A stretch of DNA of 12,754 nt, taken from an uncultured Butyrivibrio sp. (GTDB taxonomy: Bacteria > Bacillota > Clostridia > Lachnospirales > Lachnospiraceae). Position numbers and translations under genes: made by a program. Shown here piece after piece: positions 1 to 5,677 of this stretch. Under the pieces are notes generated by a model. That model was not told where the DNA came from. It made no database searches and saw only the letters and a list, made by a program, of their open reading frames with translations. The stretch spans positions 1 through 12,754 of the forward strand of contig CAJTON010000020.1 in NCBI GenBank assembly GCA_910577605.1. The letters run 5' to 3'. Numbering within the stretch: the first letter of the stretch is position 1; every line of letters starts with the position of its first letter.

Positions 1-1267
1 CCGCCAGTTCATCTGTTTTTGTATATAATTTCCCATATGTATCTGCATTTATATTTATACGGCGAGCTAGCAACTCGTGTTCTCTTCCTTCTGTTTTTAT
101 GCATGAAAGCAAATCATATATTGAGGGGTTATGGTTGCAAAGGCTTGAATTAAATGGCATTTCCTCAAATGGAAGAGTTTTAATATCTAAGTAAAGCCCT
201 TTCATTCTATAATTTTCTTCCTTCGACAACTGCATTTTTATTATCTTATTGTTCAAACCATATAATAAATAACGAACACTATTACTTCCAAGTTTATCTG
301 TCCTTATCCATCCTCTTGCTCTATCAAAGATGTCACATAAAACAATTTTTTGTGCCTTTTCTTTAATTTTTTCTTTAAACGCCTTATATCTTCTGTCTGA
401 AAATTCTAAAATTTCAACCAAATTCAGCCCTGTTCTTGATATATAATTCATCAATCCACTATATTCTGAAAGATCGCTACGAACCTCGATATTATACCCA
501 AATATTCTTGCAAAATTTTTCAACTCACACGGTCTTATAGATACACTCCATGCAGCCACAATCTTAATTGGCATAAATTTTCCGGATATTTCGATAATAT
601 CATCATCCAAATCTACTTTTATCGCATAATTAGCAGGAATCTTAAAGGCTGAGAATACCACCAACTTATTAAATTTACTGGACTCATCATTTGTTGGAAT
701 TAAAGTATTCTCATAATATACATGATGCTTCACAAAAAATGGTTTTGATTTTTGCACATAAAATCGTTCACTATATATCTCATAAGCTTTCTGATAACGA
801 ACTTTATCCAATTTCTCTACAATTTTTTCATAATACTGTTGCAATGTATCATCTAAATCAATTGGAAACTTGTCTATATTGGAAAGAATCTGCATCTGAT
901 ATCTTCTATATACAAAATCTTTAATCTGTAGTAAATATTCATAATATTTTAAAAGCAACCGTTCTGCCCCATCATTATCCGGTGTATAATGAGAACGCGA
1001 TTCCTGCAACATATAATGAAACTTCCTAAGAAAATAAAATTCATTGCTTGTCTTTAAAAATTCAGCAGCCTTCGGTATTGTATCATAATCTACAAAAGCA
1101 TTTTCGTGTTGCTCTGAATACACCCTGACCGCAATATGTTCCACAAGGTTACGAAAATAACTCAGCATATTCTGTGCGACCTTATCTCTTGTCTTATACT
1201 CTAAATCGTCTATATTATCACATATTGCCTTATCATCTATTTTTATGTATTCATCTATTGTTTTCAT
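1..1267 (-). CDS. Large uncharacterised protein with HEPN-like R-x4-H motif (N-terminal part; runs off left edge)
   Basis: This frame is open without a stop from ATG 1267 to base 1, giving 422 codons, and the stop lies outside the window. The start follows a weak A/G-rich site (AAAGAAAG) about 10 nt upstream; the in-frame extension upstream of it is short and ends at a TGA (1298-1300). The protein begins MKTIDEYIKIDD. Residues 39-44 read RNLVEH, which fits the HEPN ribonuclease motif R-polar-x3-H within a predicted helical segment (about 25-55). The next 130 residues look helical and charged. A mixed strand region (about 200-250) includes FKIPANYAIKVDLDDD. Near the edge (about 375-410) is a distinctive block with FNSSLCNHNPSIYDLL and GREHELLARRI. 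No membrane segment or signal peptide is seen. Walker motifs are absent from the visible part. From memory, similar N-termini belong to long proteins that continue into a superfamily 1 helicase, but this cannot be seen here. The gene is AT-rich, unlike the region right of 1.8 kb, so transfer is likely. Function is not established; a phage-defence or nucleic-acid role is inference. Confidence 0.8.
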   Translation of the reverse strand, partial: MKTIDEYIKIDDKAICDNIDDLEYKTRDKVAQNMLSYFRNLVEHIAVRVYSEQHENAFVDYDTIPKAAEFLKTSNEFYFLRKFHYMLQESRSHYTPDNDGAERLLLKYYEYLLQIKDFVYRRYQMQILSNIDKFPIDLDDTLQQYYEKIVEKLDKVRYQKAYEIYSERFYVQKSKPFFVKHHVYYENTLIPTNDESSKFNKLVVFSAFKIPANYAIKVDLDDDIIEISGKFMPIKIVAAWSVSIRPCELKNFARIFGYNIEVRSDLSEYSGLMNYISRTGLNLVEILEFSDRRYKAFKEKIKEKAQKIVLCDIFDRARGWIRTDKLGSNSVRYLLYGLNNKIIKMQLSKEENYRMKGLYLDIKTLPFEEMPFNSSLCNHNPSIYDLLSCIKTEGREHELLARRININADTYGKLYTKTDELA

Positions 1268-1303
1268 ATCATCATCTACTTTCTTTAATCTATTCGTTCA
1301 TTC

Positions 1304-1319
1304 TATACAGTAATGTATA
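1304..1319. promoter_or_regulatory. 16-bp dyad (possible operator) upstream of the HEPN-like gene
   Basis: TATACAGTAATGTATA is a perfect inverted repeat with 6-bp arms (TATACA / TGTATA) and a 4-bp spacer. It lies 37-52 nt upstream of the ATG at 1267, where a promoter or operator would be expected. The surrounding DNA is very AT-rich, so chance palindromes are common, and I could not define convincing -35 and -10 boxes. It is also too short and weak to act as a terminator. Confidence 0.3.
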
Positions 1320-1358
1320 TTTTTATATTAATTATCTGTTTTGAATTAGAAACTAGAA

Positions 1359-1682
1359 TTACAAAATTTTTAGCAGAAGTCCACTGCCGAACAAATCAAA
1401 CATACATATAAAAATAATGTACGAAGGCTTAAGCTACTTATAATACGCCGCTTTTTTGAGCATATGTACATCATTCACGCCCTGATAGTACCTTGCCATT
1501 TTTGCGAGATTGGGATTGACGGAGGTCTGCATTTCTATGTTGTACACCTCGTTTTCGCCATCCACATATACATCGAGCCGTATTTCCTTGCCGTCAATTA
1601 GCATTTGCTCGGATTTCTGCGCTGTTGCCAAAGCCACGCTTTTGATATGTATGTTCAGAATTTATTGTTCAATGATTTTCTC
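1359..1682 (-). pseudogene. Decayed PDDEXK_2 / Rpn-family (PD-(D/E)XK nuclease transposase-like) fragment
   Basis: The frame ending at TAG 1434-1436 encodes the family core: KEIRLDVYVDGENEVYNIEMQ and then MARYYQGVNDVHMLKK. The D of RLDVYV and the E-x-Q of IEMQ correspond to the expected metal-binding nuclease residues. Directly after the TAG, the same frame continues with LKPSYIIFICMFDLFGSGL (1433-1377), which is the next conserved block of this family, and then ends at TAA 1359-1361. So the TAG is an in-frame nonsense codon inside a conserved region. Upstream, a second in-frame stop (TAA 1662-1664) separates ILNIHIKSVALATAQKSEQ from KEKIIEQ, which also reads like family sequence. Full-length members are roughly 250-300 residues; only about 105 codons of similarity remain, so both ends are gone. 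Such genes are usually mobile-element-associated and multicopy. The 86 nt between 1683 and 1768 show no further coding signal. Confidence 0.75.
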
Positions 1683-1770
1683 TTTTGTATTTTATTATAT
1701 TATATAAAAATTTACGGGCGAAAGCAATGGATTTACGAAGCTTTTCAAAAGTTCGTCCGGTATAAGTGCG

Positions 1771-1800
1771 CAAAAAGGGACGCCGAAAATCCGGCGTCCC
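1771..1800 (-). terminator. Rho-independent terminator of rpsU
   Basis: A perfect 9-bp GC-rich stem (1777-1785 with 1792-1800; GGGACGCCG/CGGCGTCCC) has a 6-nt loop and is followed on the minus strand by TTTTTG (1776-1771). It begins 32 nt past the rpsU stop codon, matching the direction of that gene. It also marks the edge between ordinary chromosome and the AT-rich stretch to the left. Confidence 0.92.
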
Positions 1801-1832
1801 TTATCCGTCCCCCGGACCATCGTCCGCGGAAA

Positions 1833-2009
1833 TTAATTATATTTACGTTTTCTTGCAGCCTCTGACTTCTTCTTGCGTCTTACGCTGGGCTTCTCGTAAT
1901 GCTCTCTCTTACGGATCTCCTGCTGGATACCCGCCTTCGCGCAGTTCCTCTTGAATCTGCGTAAAGCGCTGTCCAAGGATTCATTCTCCTTAACGATAAC
2001 ATTAGACAT
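1833..2009 (-). CDS. rpsU: 30S ribosomal protein S21 (bS21)
   Basis: The 58-residue product starts [20 protein letters not shown] and ends in the typical basic tail ([15 protein letters not shown]). Both length and sequence match bS21 throughout. bS21 binds the small subunit near the 3' end of 16S rRNA and assists translation initiation. The frame stays open upstream to 2051, but the extra 14 residues ([14 protein letters not shown]) do not resemble the family. The ATG at 2009 is preceded by a strong Shine-Dalgarno (2021-2029), so it is the start. The gene has its own promoter (2107-2134) and terminator (1771-1800) and is therefore probably monocistronic, located after alaS in the same direction. 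Confidence 0.97.
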   Translation of the reverse strand: MSNVIVKENESLDSALRRFKRNCAKAGIQQEIRKREHYEKPSVRRKKKSEAARKRKYN

Positions 2010-2020
2010 TCTTAACTCGA

Positions 2021-2054
2021 CCTCCCTCCGGTTGTGGATTGTGCAAGTCAACCG
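2021..2054 (-). promoter_or_regulatory. rpsU extended Shine-Dalgarno with adjacent leader hairpin
   Basis: On the minus strand, CGGTTG (2054-2049) pairs perfectly with CAACCG (2034-2029), enclosing a 14-nt loop. The 3' arm of the stem runs straight into the purine tract GGAGGGAGG (2029-2021), which is 11 nt from the ATG. The Shine-Dalgarno is unusually long. The hairpin lies in the roughly 90-nt leader predicted from the upstream promoter. A role in control of bS21 translation is inference from position only. Confidence 0.45.
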
Positions 2055-2106
2055 TCCGGGTATTAATTCTCCGACTATGTATCAGTCAAAGCAATGCACG
2101 ATTAAC

Positions 2107-2134
2107 ATTATAACATATAATCTTTTTTCGTCAA
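2107..2134 (-). promoter_or_regulatory. SigmaA-type promoter of rpsU
   Basis: On the minus strand, TTGACG (2134-2129) is separated by 16 bp from a perfect TATAAT (2112-2107). It lies between the alaS stop codon (2178) and rpsU, in the correct direction, and predicts a start of transcription near position 2100. Confidence 0.85.
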
Positions 2135-2177
2135 CCAGAATTTGAATTTTTTGTTAAAAAGTTGAACTGCGTACGCT

Positions 2178-4829
2178 CTAAAGCTGAGAAGCGAGAGTTT
2201 CTTTTGCCGCTTCTATTGCCTTTGCCGCGCCGTCGGGATCCTTTCCGCCTGCCTGCGCCATATTGGGACGTCCGCCGCCTCCGCCGCCGACCATCGGAGC
2301 CGCGGCTTTGATGATATTTCCGGCATGTACGCCTCTGCCCGTGAGATCGTCCGTCACGGCCGCCATAAGATTTACTTTGCCGTCAAGTACGGAAGCGATA
2401 ACGACAACGCCGGAACCGAGCTTTGCCTTAAGCTCGTCTCCGAGCGAGCGCAGTCCGTTCATGTCCACGCCTTCAATAACCGTTCCGAGGAATTTAACGC
2501 CGTTTACAGTCTCCACCTTGTTCATCACATCGCCGAGAGCCGCGCCCGCCGCCTTGCTCTTAAGCGACTCGTTCTCGCTCTGCAGTGCTTTAAGCTCGGA
2601 CAGTAAGTGACTTATCTTATCAAGAAGGTTCGCGGGAGTTGCTTTAAGCACCCTTGCCGCCTCCACGAGTTTATTCTCAATATCCTTATAATAACCGAAA
2701 ACGCCGTTTCCTGTCAGCGCCTCTATGCGCCTTACTCCCGCCGCTATTCCGGCTTCCGATATGATCTTGAACGCCGTTATGACTCCGGTATTGCCCACAT
2801 GCGTGCCTCCGCATAACTCTTTTGAAAATTCGCCCATGCACACCACGCGTACGGTCTCGCCGTATTTTTCTCCGAACAGGGCTTTTGCTCCTGTTTTTTT
2901 GGCGTCCTCAATATTCATTACCTTAGTCTCAACGGCTATGGCTTCGGAAATTTTTTCGTTGACTATCTGCTCGACCCTCTCGATTTCATCAGGGGTCATA
3001 GCCGAAAAATGTGTAAAGTCAAAGCGCAGTCTGTCGGGAGTGACGAGCGAGCCCGCCTGCTCCACATGGGAGCCGAGCACTATTCTGAGCGCCTCCTGAA
3101 GAAGATGCGTCGCGCTGTGGTTCTTGCAGGTATCCGCCCTACCCTCTGCGTCTACAGAAAGCGTTACCTCGTCTCCGACCGAGAAGGACCCTTCCGTAAC
3201 TTTTCCGACATGACCGATTTTTCCGCCCTTGAGCTTTATAGTGTCAAATACCTCAAATTTCGCGCAACTTGCGGCGATAACTCCGGTATCTCCCTGCTGT
3301 CCGCCCATTGTGGCGTAAAAGGGCGTCTGATCGGTGATCATAGTTCCGCTCATGCCTTCCGAAAGCTCGCCCGTAAGCTCCTTATCGGTGGTGAGCACCG
3401 AAATTACGGAGCGCGCCTCAAACCTGTCATATCCGATGAATTCCGAGGTAACGGAGGTGTCTATCAAATCATATACAGTCGCGTCCGCGCCCATATAATT
3501 GGTCTCCCTGCGCGCGCTTCTCGCCGCCGCCTTCTGCTTGTCCATGGTAGCCTCAAAGCCCTTCATGTCAACCTCAAAGCCTTTTTCCTCAAGGATCTCG
3601 ACAGTGAGGTCAATGGGGAAGCCGTATGTGTCGTAAAGCTTGAACGCGTCGGCACCGGAAAGCGTTTTCAATCCGTCAGAGGTAAGCTTTTCTTCCATAT
3701 CTGAGAGGATCTTAAGACCCTGATCTATTGTTTTATTGAAATTCTCCTCCTCGGTGGTAAGAACCTTGAGGATGAGTTCTTTTTTCTCTTCAAGCTCCGG
3801 ATAACCGTCCTTGCTGCTGTCAATGACCGTCTGCGCAAGCTTCGCGAGAAAAAGACCGTTTATTCCGAGCGTTCTTCCGTGTCTTGCGGCGCGGCGCAGA
3901 AGCCTTCTGAAAACATAGCCCCTTCCCTCATTTGAGGGAATGATCCCATCCGAAGCCATAAAGGTCACGGAACGTATATGGTCCGTTATAAGCCTGATTG
4001 AAACGTCATTCTTATCGTTCTCCTGATACTTCACTCCGGCAAGTTCGCATATATGGTCGCGTATCGCCTTCATGGTGTCTATGTCGAATACCGAATCAAC
4101 ATCCTGAACTACCACGGCAAGACGCTCAAGCCCCATGCCCGTATCGATGTTTTTCTGCTTGAGTTCGGTGTAATTGTGATGTCCGTCGCTCTCAAACTGC
4201 GTGAAAACATTGTTCCAGACCTCCATAAAGCGGTCGCAGTCGCAGCCCACCTTGCAGTCAGGCTTTCCGCAGCCGTACTTTACGCCTCTGTCATAGTAGA
4301 CCTCGGAGCAGGGACCGCAGGGACCCGCGCCGTGCTCCCAGAAATTGTCGCAGTCGCCGTTTTCGTCGCGGTAAAATCTCGTTATCCTGTCCGCCGGGAC
4401 GCCCACCTCTTTGGTCCAAATGTCAAACGCCTCGTCGTCGTCCGAATAAATCGACGGATAAAGCCTGTCCGCCTCCATTCCGATGACCTCGGTCAGAAAC
4501 TCCCACGACCATTTTATCGCCTCACGCTTAAAATAATCGCCGAATGAGAAATTTCCGAGCATCTCAAAAAAAGTAAGATGCCTCGCAGTCTTACCGACAT
4601 TGTCGATATCGCTCGTCCTTATACACTTCTGACAGGTCGTCACTCTTTTGCGCGGCGGAATCTCCTGTCCCGTAAAATAAGGCTTGAGCGGCGCCATTCC
4701 CGCGCCTATGAGCAAAAGGCTGTTATCGTTATGCGGAACGAGCGAAAAGCTGTTCAGCTTCAGATGATCCTTGCTTTCAAAAAATTCAAGATATTTTCTT
4801 CTTAATTCATTAACGCCATACGGTTTCAT
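2178..4829 (-). CDS. alaS: Alanine--tRNA ligase
   Basis: Full-length 883-residue alanyl-tRNA synthetase, a cytoplasmic enzyme that charges tRNA-Ala with alanine and clears mischarged serine and glycine. The class II catalytic core occupies about 1-245, with FFEMLGNFSFGDYF (87-100) and GMGLERL (231-237). The tRNA-recognition region follows to about 450. The editing domain carries its zinc ligands H571 and H575 (HSATH), C673 and H677 (CGGTH). A coiled helical linker is at about 735-760. The C-terminal DHHA1-like domain ends with a glycine-rich loop (848-853). A cysteine-rich insert in the core (C171, C174, C187, C192, C196, C198) is typical of many clostridial enzymes. ATG 4829 is preceded by AGGAGG (4843-4838) at 8 nt. 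It lies 71 nt downstream of a small membrane-protein gene and is probably co-transcribed with it. No convincing terminator follows, so some read-through into rpsU is possible. Confidence 0.99.
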   Translation of the reverse strand: MKPYGVNELRRKYLEFFESKDHLKLNSFSLVPHNDNSLLLIGAGMAPLKPYFTGQEIPPRKRVTTCQKCIRTSDIDNVGKTARHLTFFEMLGNFSFGDYFKREAIKWSWEFLTEVIGMEADRLYPSIYSDDDEAFDIWTKEVGVPADRITRFYRDENGDCDNFWEHGAGPCGPCSEVYYDRGVKYGCGKPDCKVGCDCDRFMEVWNNVFTQFESDGHHNYTELKQKNIDTGMGLERLAVVVQDVDSVFDIDTMKAIRDHICELAGVKYQENDKNDVSIRLITDHIRSVTFMASDGIIPSNEGRGYVFRRLLRRAARHGRTLGINGLFLAKLAQTVIDSSKDGYPELEEKKELILKVLTTEEENFNKTIDQGLKILSDMEEKLTSDGLKTLSGADAFKLYDTYGFPIDLTVEILEEKGFEVDMKGFEATMDKQKAAARSARRETNYMGADATVYDLIDTSVTSEFIGYDRFEARSVISVLTTDKELTGELSEGMSGTMITDQTPFYATMGGQQGDTGVIAASCAKFEVFDTIKLKGGKIGHVGKVTEGSFSVGDEVTLSVDAEGRADTCKNHSATHLLQEALRIVLGSHVEQAGSLVTPDRLRFDFTHFSAMTPDEIERVEQIVNEKISEAIAVETKVMNIEDAKKTGAKALFGEKYGETVRVVCMGEFSKELCGGTHVGNTGVITAFKIISEAGIAAGVRRIEALTGNGVFGYYKDIENKLVEAARVLKATPANLLDKISHLLSELKALQSENESLKSKAAGAALGDVMNKVETVNGVKFLGTVIEGVDMNGLRSLGDELKAKLGSGVVVIASVLDGKVNLMAAVTDDLTGRGVHAGNIIKAAAPMVGGGGGGRPNMAQAGGKDPDGAAKAIEAAKETLASQL

Positions 4830-4850
4830 GGCATAGTCCTCCTGTGATAA

Positions 4851-4894
4851 AGCAATTTCCTGCCTCCGCGTCGCGGTTTGTCCGGCAATTTGCT
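4851..4894 (-). other. Imperfect nested hairpin just upstream of the alaS ribosome binding site
   Basis: On the minus strand, outer arms AGCAA/TTGCT (4894-4890 with 4855-4851) enclose TTGCC/GGCAG and then an inner CCGC-GAC-GCGG hairpin (4876-4866). The element fills most of the 71-nt gap between the small membrane-protein gene and alaS and ends 7 nt before the Shine-Dalgarno. There is no following T tract, so it is not a standard terminator. It could be a translational control structure or a DNA operator; neither is shown. Confidence 0.4.
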
Positions 4895-4900
4895 TATATT

Positions 4901-5098
4901 TTATTCCGTCTTGCCGCTGTCCGCCGCCTCCATGGTCACGGCTGCCTCCGCCGCTTCCTTTTTTGCTTTGGATTTATCGTATACTTTGCGGAGCCTTGAA
5001 CCGATAAATACCGCAAGAACAATGAGCGCAGCGAAAATTATAAATCTCACTATTTCAAAAATAATATCTCCTGCAAGCATACTGAGCGCTGTTATCAT
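4901..5098 (-). CDS. Small single-pass membrane protein, unknown function
   Basis: A 65-residue product. A hydrophobic helix covers about 16-33 (IVRFIIFAALIVLAVFIG). It is followed by a basic stretch (SRLRKVYDKSKAKKE) and a short Ala/Glu-rich tail. The positive charges after the helix suggest the C-terminus faces the cytoplasm. The frame opens with TTG at 5104, but ATG 5098 is 9 nt from GGAGG (5112-5108) while TTG would be only 3 nt away, so ATG is chosen. It is the first gene after the promoter at 5173-5201 and lies 71 nt ahead of alaS. Small proteins with this layout occur in Clostridia without known function; I recognise no family and assign none. Confidence 0.75.
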   Translation of the reverse strand: MITALSMLAGDIIFEIVRFIIFAALIVLAVFIGSRLRKVYDKSKAKKEAAEAAVTMEAADSGKTE

Positions 5099-5172
5099 AC
5101 GCAAAGACCTCCCTTAATGTTCCCGCGGAACTCTGTGTGCCGGACGGGACTTAGCTTATTTAAACTTTTTTC

Positions 5173-5201
5173 ATAGTATCACAACGCGGTAAATTTTTCA
5201 A
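5173..5201 (-). promoter_or_regulatory. SigmaA-type promoter for the small membrane protein and alaS
   Basis: On the minus strand, TTGAAA (5201-5196) is separated by 17 bp from TACTAT (5178-5173). The -35 box overlaps the last codons of rnhA. The predicted leader to the ATG at 5098 is about 70 nt, too short for a T-box riboswitch. It separates alaS expression from the upstream mutS-like/rnhA unit. Confidence 0.65.
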
Positions 5202-5677
5202 GTGTCTGACACAACATCCTCTATAAGCGCGTCTCCGTCCGCGGCGGCTGTCGCGAGCCTGTCGCAGCGCTCGTTGAACTCGTGTCCGTCGTGCCCTTTT
5301 ACCCAGACAAAAATCACGTTATGCTTTTCCTTGACCGCAAGAAGTCGCTTCCACAGGTCGGGATTTTTGACCGGCTCGTTCTTTCCGCGTTTCCATCCTT
5401 TTTTGATCCATCCCTCTATCCAGTGCTTGTTGAACGCGTCAACAAGATATTTGGAATCGGAATAAAGCGTCACGTCGCAGCTTGTTTTAAGCGCCTCAAG
5501 CCCCGCTATCGCCGCCATAAGCTCCATGCGGTTATTGGTCGTTCTGACATATCCCTGCGAAAGCTCCTTCTCATGGACCGCGCCCGCGCCGTCCACATAA
5601 CGCAGGACCGCCCCGTAACCTCCCGGTCCGTCGGGATTTCCCCTTGCCGCGCCGTCCGTATATATGCTCACCTTCAT
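5198..5677 (-). CDS. rnhA: Ribonuclease HI
   Basis: The 159-residue product is a complete type 1 RNase H, which cuts the RNA strand of RNA:DNA hybrids (primers, R-loops) using two metal ions. The active-site residues are all visible: D8 ([11 protein letters not shown]), E52 (NNRMEL), D74 (LYSDSKYLV), H129 (VKGHDGH) and D139 (ERCDRLA). The basic handle region [16 protein letters not shown] (90-105) is present as in E. coli RNase HI. The frame extends upstream to ATG 5692, but ATG 5677 is 8 nt from GGAGG (5690-5686) and begins at the family's normal N-terminus. The start overlaps the stop of the mutS-like gene as ATGA, so translation is probably coupled. Confidence 0.97.
   Translation of the reverse strand: MKVSIYTDGAARGNPDGPGGYGAVLRYVDGAGAVHEKELSQGYVRTTNNRMELMAAIAGLEALKTSCDVTLYSDSKYLVDAFNKHWIEGWIKKGWKRGKNEPVKNPDLWKRLLAVKEKHNVIFVWVKGHDGHEFNERCDRLATAAADGDALIEDVVSDT

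Noticed and set aside
691..924. 77-codon plus-strand frame in the AT-rich end
   Set aside because: It is fully antisense to the long open frame that runs from 1267 off the left edge and has no good ribosome site.
2010..2051. N-terminal extension of rpsU by 14 residues
   Set aside because: It would include the Shine-Dalgarno and leader hairpin in coding sequence, and the extra residues do not belong to the bS21 family.
2141..2177. Terminator downstream of alaS (GCGTACGC followed by T-rich DNA)
   Set aside because: The palindrome is only 8 bp with no loop and the T run is displaced; it cannot form a convincing hairpin.
3009..3704. 231-codon open frame on the plus strand
   Set aside because: It lies wholly antisense to conserved alaS sequence, the product has no recognisable features, and long antisense frames are common opposite biased coding sequence.
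5099..5197. T-box riboswitch ahead of the alaS unit (an ACCGCG string is present)
   Set aside because: The leader after the predicted promoter is only about 70 nt, there is no GGUGG-type antiterminator sequence, and no terminator stem follows. The ACCGCG lies in the promoter spacer.
5202..5212. Perfect palindrome GTGTCTGACAC at the 3' end of rnhA
   Set aside because: Short, lies in coding sequence, cannot form a stable hairpin because its loop is a single base, and has no T tract. A protein-binding site is possible but unsupported.
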